The notes beneath the pieces were generated by a model, which searched no databases, was not told the DNA's origin, and was given only the letters and a program-made list of their open reading frames with translations. This document shows, piece by piece, positions 43,270-51,238 of a stretch of 64,000 nucleotides of DNA. The number at the start of each line of letters is the position of its first letter. Positions within the stretch are counted from its first letter, which is position 1. The DNA comes from Bacillus thuringiensis (lineage in GTDB: Bacteria; Bacillota; Bacilli; Bacillales; Bacillaceae_G): the NCBI RefSeq assembly GCF_022095615.2, contig NZ_CP155559.1, positions 2,291,501 through 2,355,500 of the forward strand. Direction: 5' to 3'. The translations under genes and the position numbers were made by a program.

Positions 43270-43644
43270 ATGAATAATGGATTAAAGTTTAAGATTTTTG
43301 AATTACATTGTTTCGTTCAAAAAACTTATTCTGATATTAAAATAGCATGTGATATTGCTATTTATCAAGAAAACACTTCTAAATATTTAATTTCATTAGG
43401 GTTTTTAAATAAATCATATATGACCTATATAGAAGCAAAAAGATATTATCGTGAAAATGAAGAACTTGTAAGTGTAGAATTTGATAATTTCTTTGATACA
43501 TATGATAAATTAGAACAGGAATTAAAACTAGTTATTTCAACTGAAGATAAAAATCCTTTATTACTACATAGTAGATTGGATCAGTTTCAGCAAAAAGTTG
43601 AAAATATAAATGACCTAATAAAAGTATTGCAAAATGCTCGTTAA
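43270..43644 (+). CDS. Hypothetical helical protein, 124 residues
   Basis: This protein is predicted to be all-helical and soluble, with a C-terminal coiled-coil-like part (DKLEQELKLVISTEDKNPLL, LDQFQQKVENINDLIKVLQ). No signal peptide or catalytic motif is present. ATG 43270 follows GGAGGGGATGAA with ideal spacing; the open frame extends back to 43219 without better support. A terminator-like hairpin follows. I recognise no family. Confidence 0.65.
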   Translation: MNNGLKFKIFELHCFVQKTYSDIKIACDIAIYQENTSKYLISLGFLNKSYMTYIEAKRYYRENEELVSVEFDNFFDTYDKLEQELKLVISTEDKNPLLLHSRLDQFQQKVENINDLIKVLQNAR

Positions 43645-43714
43645 TAAATGTTTTTTTATTTTTGATATAGAAATTATACTTTAAAAACATATTAGGGATA
43701 TTGCATATTAAAGA

Positions 43715-43748
43715 GGTGGCTTTTGTTGATTACAGAAGTCATTTTTTT
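43715..43748 (+). terminator. Terminator before the cell-wall protease gene
   Basis: TGGCTTTTGT and ACAGAAGTCA pair with G-T pairs around TGATT and are followed by TTTTTTTAT. Confidence 0.6.
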
Positions 43749-43815
43749 ATGTTAGGAATAGATTGTATAAATTTTAATAGTTTCATATTTTAGGAAATTA
43801 TACGGGGAAAATAAC

Positions 43816-46491
43816 ATGAAAAATAAAAAAGAAATAGCTATAGTTGCATTAACAACAGGATTAGCTTTAACAAGTGTAACACCATATGGAGTAGGTTATG
43901 CAGAGGAAATGGGAAAAATGAAAGTTGAAATTCAAGAGGATTCGTTCCGTACAGGTGAACTTACACAACCATCACAAAAGACGCCAGAGAATGTAGTGAA
44001 AGATGCACTTAAAGAAAATACGGAGCATGCTTTGTCTCCAAAACAAGTTAGTGGAGACGAAGGGGTAGATTACAAAGTTGTTCAAAAACGTGGCTCTTAT
44101 GATGGGACTACACTTGTGCGTATGCAACAAATATATGAAGGAAAAGAAGTATATGGACATCAATTGACTGCTCATGTAGATAAAAAGGGGATTATTAAAA
44201 GTATTTCAGGAGAAAGTGCACAAAATTTAACACAAGAACATTTAAAGAATGCTAGTAATTTATCAAAAGAAGAAGCAAAACAATATATTTATACGAAGTA
44301 CGGGAACGATATTAAATTTATTTCTGAGCCAGAAGTTAAGGAAGTTATTTTTGTTAATGAAAAGAATGGGCAAGCTAGCAATGCATATCAAGTTACATTT
44401 ACTGCTACAACACCAAACTATGTATCTGGAACTTATCTAGTGAATGCTAATAATGGTGATATGTTGAAAAATATGGTGCAAGAATCAGGTTTAAAAGTAA
44501 GTGAAGAGCATGTTGAATCTATTGAGGAGAGTAAAAAAAGCAATCTCAAATCATTAACTGGAACAGGAATAGATGATGTAGGTATAAATCGCACATTTGG
44601 TATTTCAGAACAGAGTAACGGAAAATATGCGCTTGCTGATTACACACGAGGGCAAGGAATTGAGACCTACGATGTAAATTATAGAGATATTACTTTTGAA
44701 GGAAGGTATTATCCTGGTATATTAGCAACTAGTACTTCAACAACATTTAATGATACAAAGGCGGTAAGTGCTCATTTCTTAGCAACAAAGGTATATGATT
44801 TTTATAAAGACAAATATAAGCGTAATAGTTTTGATAATAAGGGAAAAAAAGTAGTATCAGTTGTACATGCATGGGATTCCGGAGAAACAGATGATCCTAA
44901 AAATTGGGGGAATGCATTTAGTGCTAATATTAACAATGTTAGTATGCTTATATACGGTGATCCAATGGTAAAAGCGTTTGACATAGCGGGCCATGAATTT
45001 ACACATGCTATTACATCTAGCGAATCTAATCTTGAATTTTCCGGAGAATCTGGGGCAATTAACGAGGCATTATCTGATATTATGGGAACGGCTATTGAGA
45101 AATATATAAATAATGGGGAATTTAATTGGACAATAGGAGAACAAAGTGGATCAGTTCTCCGTAATATGAAAAATCCATCTGCAGTCAAATTTTTTGATGG
45201 AGTACCGTATCCAGATGATTATAGTAAATACAGTGATTTAAACGGAGAGGATAATGAGGGTGTTCATTTCAACTCAAGTATTATTAATAAAGTCGCTTAT
45301 TTAATTGCACAAGGTGGCACACATAACGGTGTAACTGTAAATGGTATTGGAGAAGATAAAATGTTTGATATTTTCTATTATGCGAATACTGATGAATTGA
45401 ACATGACTTCTAATTTCTCTGAATTAAGATTAGCGTGTCTTAAAGTTGCATCAAACAAATATGGAGCAAACTCAATTGAGGTTGAAGCAGTCCAAAAAGC
45501 TTTTGATGCAGCAAAAATTAAAGGGACAGTGAAAGAAAACGAAAAAACTGAAGCAAACCAAGTCCCTGACTTAACTGTACCGCTTACAAGTACACTACGT
45601 GTAGGTGATACGTTTGACTCGATGAGGAATGTAAAAGCTATTGATAAAGAAGATGGTGAATTAACAAATAGAGTAGAACATAAAGGTGATGTAGATACTT
45701 CTAAACCAGGCAAATACATTGTGGATTACTCTGTCGTTGATTCTCAAGGAGGGAATGCAACGGCAACACAGACTGTAATTGTAGAGGGAAATGTAGAAAC
45801 ATCAGATCTAAATCCTACATTAACAGTGCCTGCAGCAGCGACAATTCATGTAGGAGATTCATTCGATCCAATGGCAAAAGTAAAAGCTATTGATAAAGAA
45901 GACGGCGATCTTACATCTAAAGTAAAAGTTGATGGTAAAGTAGATACATCTAAAGCAGGCACTTATGTATTAACGTATACAGTTACAGATTCTAAAGGTC
46001 ATGAAGGAACTGCGAAACAAACTGTAACGGTCAAAGTTAGAGAAGAAGTTAAGAATGAAATACCAATATTAAAAGTACCTACTACAACTACAATTACTAA
46101 GGGGGATCAATTCGATCCAATGGCAGGAGTATCAGCTACTGATAAGGAGAACGGTGACCTTACTTCTAAAGTAGTTTATGAAGGAGCTTTAGATACCTCT
46201 AAAGCAGGTACTTTTGAAATAATATATAGTGTCACAGATTCTGTAGGTAATGAGGTACATGCAATACAAAAAGTATTAGTGAAGGATAAAGACACTAGCA
46301 AAGCTAAAGGTATTACTAATAACAGTAATAACGGTAATATCCCGAACAATAGTAATTCCGATAAAAAAGAATTTACATATAAAGAGCTTCCCAACACGGG
46401 TGCAAGTGAAACGAACAGTACAGCATTGGGCATATGGATGATTATTGTCGGTACAGTACTCACTTTGGTTCGCAAATTTAGAAAGATATAA
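43816..46491 (+). CDS. Cell-wall-anchored thermolysin-family (M4) metalloprotease with Ig-like repeats
   Basis: This is an exported zinc protease of 891 residues. A signal peptide (about 1-29) is followed by an FTP/PepSY propeptide (about 70-215, VVQKRGSYDGTTLVRMQQIY) and an M4 catalytic domain (about 245-560). The catalytic domain has HEFTH at 393-397 and the third zinc ligand Glu417 in AINEALSDIMG; GVHFNSSIIN near 482-491 carries the family's catalytic His. Three Ig-like DUF5011-type repeats of about 84 residues follow (each VxxLxVP...GDxFDxM...KAIDKEDGxLT...VDTSKxG.Y). The end KELPNTG plus a hydrophobic helix and RKFRKI is a sortase sorting signal. Secreted neutral proteases of bacilli normally lack the repeats and anchor, so this form should stay on the wall. 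The substrate is unknown. Confidence 0.93.
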   Translation: MKNKKEIAIVALTTGLALTSVTPYGVGYAEEMGKMKVEIQEDSFRTGELTQPSQKTPENVVKDALKENTEHALSPKQVSGDEGVDYKVVQKRGSYDGTTLVRMQQIYEGKEVYGHQLTAHVDKKGIIKSISGESAQNLTQEHLKNASNLSKEEAKQYIYTKYGNDIKFISEPEVKEVIFVNEKNGQASNAYQVTFTATTPNYVSGTYLVNANNGDMLKNMVQESGLKVSEEHVESIEESKKSNLKSLTGTGIDDVGINRTFGISEQSNGKYALADYTRGQGIETYDVNYRDITFEGRYYPGILATSTSTTFNDTKAVSAHFLATKVYDFYKDKYKRNSFDNKGKKVVSVVHAWDSGETDDPKNWGNAFSANINNVSMLIYGDPMVKAFDIAGHEFTHAITSSESNLEFSGESGAINEALSDIMGTAIEKYINNGEFNWTIGEQSGSVLRNMKNPSAVKFFDGVPYPDDYSKYSDLNGEDNEGVHFNSSIINKVAYLIAQGGTHNGVTVNGIGEDKMFDIFYYANTDELNMTSNFSELRLACLKVASNKYGANSIEVEAVQKAFDAAKIKGTVKENEKTEANQVPDLTVPLTSTLRVGDTFDSMRNVKAIDKEDGELTNRVEHKGDVDTSKPGKYIVDYSVVDSQGGNATATQTVIVEGNVETSDLNPTLTVPAAATIHVGDSFDPMAKVKAIDKEDGDLTSKVKVDGKVDTSKAGTYVLTYTVTDSKGHEGTAKQTVTVKVREEVKNEIPILKVPTTTTITKGDQFDPMAGVSATDKENGDLTSKVVYEGALDTSKAGTFEIIYSVTDSVGNEVHAIQKVLVKDKDTSKAKGITNNSNNGNIPNNSNSDKKEFTYKELPNTGASETNSTALGIWMIIVGTVLTLVRKFRKI

Positions 46492-46636
46492 AAATAATAG
46501 TATGGATTATTTCTCACACAATAATTATTAGGTGAATTTTTTACTTAATAAGATCTTAGTATTTAAGTAGTGTATTTTGCTTCTATAAAACTTTGTGCTT
46601 GGACGCTATTTTGCCTACAGACCTACACATATAAAG

Positions 46637-46685
46637 CACGTAACTATTCTCATTCAAATAAAAGAATAGTTACGTGTTTTTTTGA
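46637..46685 (+). terminator. Terminator of the wall-anchored protease gene
   Basis: CACGTAACTATTCT pairs perfectly with AGAATAGTTACGTG, followed by TTTTTTT. It lies about 145 bases after the stop. Confidence 0.85.
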
Positions 46686-46786
46686 TTGATAAATAGCCTA
46701 AACCCAAAATGTCATGAATGTGAGAGTAATTCTAATCTTTCATTAATAAGTTACTGAAAACACTTAGTTTTCATGAAAGTTTAACT

Positions 46787-48013
46787 CTATATGATAACAT
46801 GAGATTTCCGGTATTTACCAGGTGTTTCGTTAGTGAATTTTTTAAAAATTTTAGTAAAATAGCTTTGATCACTAAAGTTGAGCGAAGCACATATGTCTGA
46901 TAAGGGATGGGTTGTGAAAGTTAATAATTTCTTCGCTTCTTCGATTCGTTCACGTTGAATGTACTCAATTAATGAAATACCGACTTCTTTTTTGAATAAT
47001 ATAGATAAATAATCTGAATTTACGTTTGCAAATTTAGCAAGTTGTTTAACAGATATTTGATTGTAAATATTTTCAAAAATATAGTTTTTGCAAATAGCGA
47101 TAGTCTTTGAGTGTTTCTGTACTTTTTGTGCTTTTACACGGTCTGCAAAAGTACAGAAAACATTTCTTAATAAATCCCAAACAGATTCTGTGTCTTTTAA
47201 ATCCTCTGTCTTTTGAATGTGTAGATCGTAAATCTTGTAAGCAATCCCGGAAGGAAGTCCTCCTTTTATAGCATATCTAGTAGCAAGTGTGATGGATGAA
47301 ATACAAATGTTTTTATGACGTCTTAATTGATGAAATGAAGATAAGGATGAAAGAGTCTCTTGTTGGAATTCGTAATAATATTTGAGTACGGTTTCTTTAT
47401 CCCCGTTTTCTATAGCTCTAAGTAGTTGTTGCTCTATATACAAGTTATGACAAATAGATTCGTCTTTTTGCATTGCAATATATACATCCTCGTTTAAGAT
47501 ACTGCTATGACTTACATGAAATGAGTCACTGTTATTTGAAAAGGTACCTACATCTGAATTTTTTTTATAGAGAATGTTATAGAACAATATTGCTATATTT
47601 ACAAAGAAATTTTGATCTTTGACTGACAATGAAAAATAATGGTTAATTGTTTTTTTATAATTAGAAATAAAATTAAGGTTACTATCCGTTTTACTTGTAG
47701 AAAAATTTACATGTGTTAAGGGTCCAATAATAACAGTACCGTTCATCATATAATCGCTCTTTATGTGAATTAAAATAAAGTGTCCTAAATGTTGGTGAGT
47801 TCTGAAGATGGGGAAATTATATGTATCATTTTTCTGTAAAAGCACATGTAACTGCTCTATGTTTGATGCATACCACGAATGTGAATCATTTTTTGATGTA
47901 AACTCAATAAGAATATTTTGGTTACAATCTAAAAAACAAACTGGAATTTCAAAAGATTGGAAAAACATATTACAAATGTACTCTATCTCAACTAGACTGA
48001 GCTTTTTAGTCAT
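46787..48013 (-). CDS. AraC-family transcriptional regulator (YSIRK/surface-antigen-regulator-like)
   Basis: This regulator of 408 residues has a non-cupin N-terminal sensor region (about 1-150, beginning EYICNMFFQSFEIPVCFLDC) and a helical middle. The C-terminal AraC double helix-turn-helix covers about 305-405 (ISVKQLAKFANVNSDYLSILFKKEVGISLIEYIQRERIEEAKKLL and LSDICASLNFSDQSYFTKIFKKFTNETPGKYRK). The layout resembles the AraC-type regulators found beside LPXTG surface proteins in Firmicutes. It is divergent from the pilus operon and next to the wall-anchored protease, so either could be its target (inference). Ribosome binding site AAGGAGGAATAAT. Confidence 0.85.
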   Translation of the reverse strand: MTKKLSLVEIEYICNMFFQSFEIPVCFLDCNQNILIEFTSKNDSHSWYASNIEQLHVLLQKNDTYNFPIFRTHQHLGHFILIHIKSDYMMNGTVIIGPLTHVNFSTSKTDSNLNFISNYKKTINHYFSLSVKDQNFFVNIAILFYNILYKKNSDVGTFSNNSDSFHVSHSSILNEDVYIAMQKDESICHNLYIEQQLLRAIENGDKETVLKYYYEFQQETLSSLSSFHQLRRHKNICISSITLATRYAIKGGLPSGIAYKIYDLHIQKTEDLKDTESVWDLLRNVFCTFADRVKAQKVQKHSKTIAICKNYIFENIYNQISVKQLAKFANVNSDYLSILFKKEVGISLIEYIQRERIEEAKKLLTFTTHPLSDICASLNFSDQSYFTKIFKKFTNETPGKYRKSHVII

Positions 48014-48557
48014 ATTATTCCTCCTTACAGTTGTGCGTAATAGTTGAATGATTACATATTCCTTTTTTCAAAAGTAGAAACGGAAAAACTTTAGCTATAA
48101 AAATTATAAACTTCTAAGAATAATACCATAATTTAACATGGATAGCACATATTATTTGAATATGCAGGTAATAGTTTTAAGGAGTAACGTAAAATATGAA
48201 TCGTCACACTTATTTGCCGGTTATTGCTTATATGTAAAAATGATTAAGATGGGATTTTAAATAGGGATAGGAAGGGAGAGAATAATGAAAATTAGCGATA
48301 GAAGTTAATATGTAACGATTTTTGAAGTAGAGATATAAGTATAATTCAGGGGAGAAAACTACATATAGCATACGGAGAGACAACGTAATAATAGAAAATA
48401 AGAAGAGTGAATAAGTGATTGTAAACAATGGATTGTTAGACGGCTATGTTTTATGTTATTCGTTTAAACCTGATACTTGGCACACTATTACTTTTAAGAA
48501 GGTAATAGTAATAAAGAGATTAATAAAATGATAGAAGTAGTAAAGGGGATAAGAGAA
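48014..48557. other. Divergent regulatory region between the AraC regulator and bcpA
   Basis: This is about 540 bases of AT-rich DNA without a credible gene; the 66-codon reverse frame at 48228-48428 has no ribosome binding site. It should hold the promoters of both the regulator and the pilus operon. No unambiguous -35/-10 pair was identified. Confidence 0.5.
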
Positions 48558-50219
48558 ATGAAAAAAATATTTAGTGTGCTTTTAGTATTTTTCTTAACAT
48601 TTTCTACATGGTCTAGTGTATTAGTAAAGGCAGCTTCACCATCCAAAGGTACTTTAACGATTCATAAATATGAACAAGAAAAAGATGGCGCACCAGGACT
48701 AGAAGGTGATGGCTCTGCAAATCAAGAGGTACCAACAAATGCGAGACCGTTAAAAGGTGTAACGTTTGAAGTGAAAAGGGTTGCATCGTTTGAAAAAATT
48801 TCAAACGATGGGAAAATCGTGAAAGAAGATGTGAAGCCAGTAATGGGAGCAACTCCAACTCAAGTAGTAACAGATGATAACGGACAAGCTGTATTAAAAG
48901 ATCTTCCGCTAGGACGTTATGAAGTGAAAGAAGTGGCAGGACCTCCGCATGTTAACCTAAATCCAAATACGTATACAGTGGATATTCCATTAACGAATAA
49001 AGAGGGTAAGGTACTAAACTATGATGTTCATATGTATCCGAAAAATGAGATTAAACGTGGTGCAGTTGATTTAGTAAAGACTGGTGCAAATGAAAAAGCA
49101 TTAGCAGGTGCAGTATTCTCTTTATTTAAAAAAGATGGTACAGAAGTGAAAAAAGAGTTAGCAACAGATGGTAATGGGCATATTCGCGTGCAAGGATTAG
49201 AGTATGGGGAATACTATTTCCAAGAGACAAAGGCGCCGAAAGGGTATGTAATAGATCAGACTAAACGAGAGTTTTTTATAAAGAACACCGGAACTATTAA
49301 TGAAGATGGAACAATTACTTCTGGTACAGTAGTTAAAGTAGAAGTGAAAAACTATGAAGAACCAACTATTAATAAAAAGATTAACGGAAATTTGGAAGCG
49401 TTACCAATAAATCCGTTAACTAATTACAATTATGATATCAAAACATTAATACCAGAAGACATTAAAGAATACAAAAAATATGTAGTAACAGATACTTTGG
49501 ACAATCGTTTAATGATTCAAGGAAAGCCAATTGTGAAGATTGATGGAGCGGAAGTAAATACAAGTATTGTAGAGGTAGCTGTAGAAGGTCAAAAAGTAAC
49601 AGCTACAGTAAAAGATTTCACAAAATTAGATGGTAAAAAAGAATTTCATTTGCAAATTAAATCACAAGTAAAAGAAGGAGTAGCTTCTGGTGCCGAAATT
49701 TTAAATACAGCAAAAATTGATTTTATAAATAAAAATGATGTAATTGGAGAAAAGGAATCTAAACCTGTAGTTGTTGTTCCGACAACTGGAATTATCGAGT
49801 TAACAAAAGTAGATGGTGCTGATAAGAAGAAATTAAAAGGTGCGGAGTTTGTACTTAAAGATAAAAATGGAAAAGTAGTTGTTGTGGCAGGTAAAGAAGT
49901 CACAGGTGTATCAGATGAAAATGGTGTTATTAAATGGACTAACATTCCGTATGGAGACTATCAAATTTTTGAAACGAAAGCACCAACTTATACAAAAGAA
50001 GATGGTACAACAGCTTCATATCAATTATTAAAGGACCCTATTGATGTAAAGATTAGCGAAAATAATCAAACGGTTAAATTATCGATTGAAAATAATAAAA
50101 GTGGATGGATTCTTCCTGTAACGGGTGGTATCGGAACAACTCTATTTACTGTACTAGGCCTTGCGTTAATGGCTACAGCGGCATTTGTTTTCTTTAGAAA
50201 AAAGTTTGCTAATAATTAA
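48558..50219 (+). CDS. bcpA: Major pilin BcpA
   Basis: This is the pilus backbone subunit of 553 residues. It has a signal peptide (about 1-27), the pilin motif YPKN with Lys162, CnaB/SpaA-type Ig domains (for example GAVDLVKTGANEKALAGAVFSLFKKDG and IIELTKVDGADKKKLKGAEFVLKDKNG), and a C-terminal sorting signal LPVTG with Thr522, a hydrophobic helix and a basic tail. In B. cereus, sortase D joins Thr522 of one BcpA to Lys162 of the next, and intramolecular isopeptide bonds harden the fibre; positions 162 and 522 here agree with that scheme. ATG 48558 follows AAAGGGGATAAGAGAA; an upstream in-frame ATG at 48528 lacks support. Confidence 0.95.
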   Translation: MKKIFSVLLVFFLTFSTWSSVLVKAASPSKGTLTIHKYEQEKDGAPGLEGDGSANQEVPTNARPLKGVTFEVKRVASFEKISNDGKIVKEDVKPVMGATPTQVVTDDNGQAVLKDLPLGRYEVKEVAGPPHVNLNPNTYTVDIPLTNKEGKVLNYDVHMYPKNEIKRGAVDLVKTGANEKALAGAVFSLFKKDGTEVKKELATDGNGHIRVQGLEYGEYYFQETKAPKGYVIDQTKREFFIKNTGTINEDGTITSGTVVKVEVKNYEEPTINKKINGNLEALPINPLTNYNYDIKTLIPEDIKEYKKYVVTDTLDNRLMIQGKPIVKIDGAEVNTSIVEVAVEGQKVTATVKDFTKLDGKKEFHLQIKSQVKEGVASGAEILNTAKIDFINKNDVIGEKESKPVVVVPTTGIIELTKVDGADKKKLKGAEFVLKDKNGKVVVVAGKEVTGVSDENGVIKWTNIPYGDYQIFETKAPTYTKEDGTTASYQLLKDPIDVKISENNQTVKLSIENNKSGWILPVTGGIGTTLFTVLGLALMATAAFVFFRKKFANN

Positions 50220-50311
50220 GGTTTTAGGAACATGTAACCAAGTGATTTGAAAAGGAGAGAAGCAAAATGCTTCCCTCTTTTCGATATTTTAGTATATACA
50301 GAGGTGGAAAT

Positions 50312-51115
50312 ATGAAACGAAATCTTGTTTTAGGAGGTATTTTTTTATTTGGATTAGCTATTTTTTTATATCCTACTATTAGTAATTGGTTGGCGACTCG
50401 TGCACATTATTCTGAGATTAGCTCCTACGATAAGAAGATCCAAGCACTACAAAAGAAAGAAGTTGAACGTAGGGAAAAAGAAGCAACCGAATATAATAAA
50501 CAAGTTCAAACTTCCATGAAAACATTTGCAGATCCATTTTCTGAAGAAAAAAATAATCATCAAGCGTATGCTGATGCGTTAAATTTAGGTGATGTAATGG
50601 GGTATATTGAAATATCGAAAATTAATATAAAACTGCCAATCTATCAAGGGACCTCTGAGGAAGTTTTAAGTCGCGGGGTAGGTCATTTAGATTATTCTTC
50701 ACTTCCGGTAGGTGGAGAAAATACGCACACTATTTTAACAGGGCATCGTGGTTTACCATCAGCAAAATTATTTACAGATTTAGATAAGTTGAGTGAAGGA
50801 GATCTTTTTTATATTCATTCTTTAGACAAAATCCTTGCTTATAAAGTAGATCAAATTAAAGTAGTGTTACCACACGAAACGGACGATTTAAAAATTGTGG
50901 AAAATAAAGATTATATAACATTAATTACATGTACGCCTTATGGAGTAAACACAAATAGATTGCTGGTTCGAGGTGAGCGTGTAGAGTTCAACCAGGAAGA
51001 AAAGCAAGGAATGAGTACAGAGGTATCTATGTTTAATAAGTGGACGGTAATAGTTCCAATCCTATTGTTATGTACGCTTCTGTTCGTAATTTATAAGAAA
51101 AAAATAATTAGATAG
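50312..51115 (+). CDS. srtD: Class C sortase SrtD (pilus polymerase)
   Basis: This is a membrane transpeptidase of 267 residues that polymerises BcpA and attaches BcpB. It has an N-terminal helix (about 5-22), the sortase domain with catalytic His in TILTGHRGLPSA, Cys and Arg in TLITCTPYGVNTNRLLVRGER, and a second helix at the C-terminus (about 240-260) as in class C enzymes. ATG 50312 follows GAGGTGGAAAT; ATG 50267 behind AAAGGAGAGAAGCAAA is also plausible and adds 15 residues. It lies between the two pilin genes, as in the known B. cereus operon. Confidence 0.94.
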   Translation: MKRNLVLGGIFLFGLAIFLYPTISNWLATRAHYSEISSYDKKIQALQKKEVERREKEATEYNKQVQTSMKTFADPFSEEKNNHQAYADALNLGDVMGYIEISKINIKLPIYQGTSEEVLSRGVGHLDYSSLPVGGENTHTILTGHRGLPSAKLFTDLDKLSEGDLFYIHSLDKILAYKVDQIKVVLPHETDDLKIVENKDYITLITCTPYGVNTNRLLVRGERVEFNQEEKQGMSTEVSMFNKWTVIVPILLLCTLLFVIYKKKIIR

Positions 51116-51238
51116 AATGTATCTATCCCGTATTAATGAATAGTGTATCCAAAAATTTAGGGAAAAGCACAGAACGTATGTAGGGAAGGATCACTAATAA
51201 AAGTGCACTTTATTCGACTGTAGAAAAATACGGTAAAG

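Noticed and set aside
48228..48428. 66-codon minus-strand frame in the region before bcpA
   Set aside because: No ribosome binding site and AT-rich low-complexity translation; more likely regulatory DNA.
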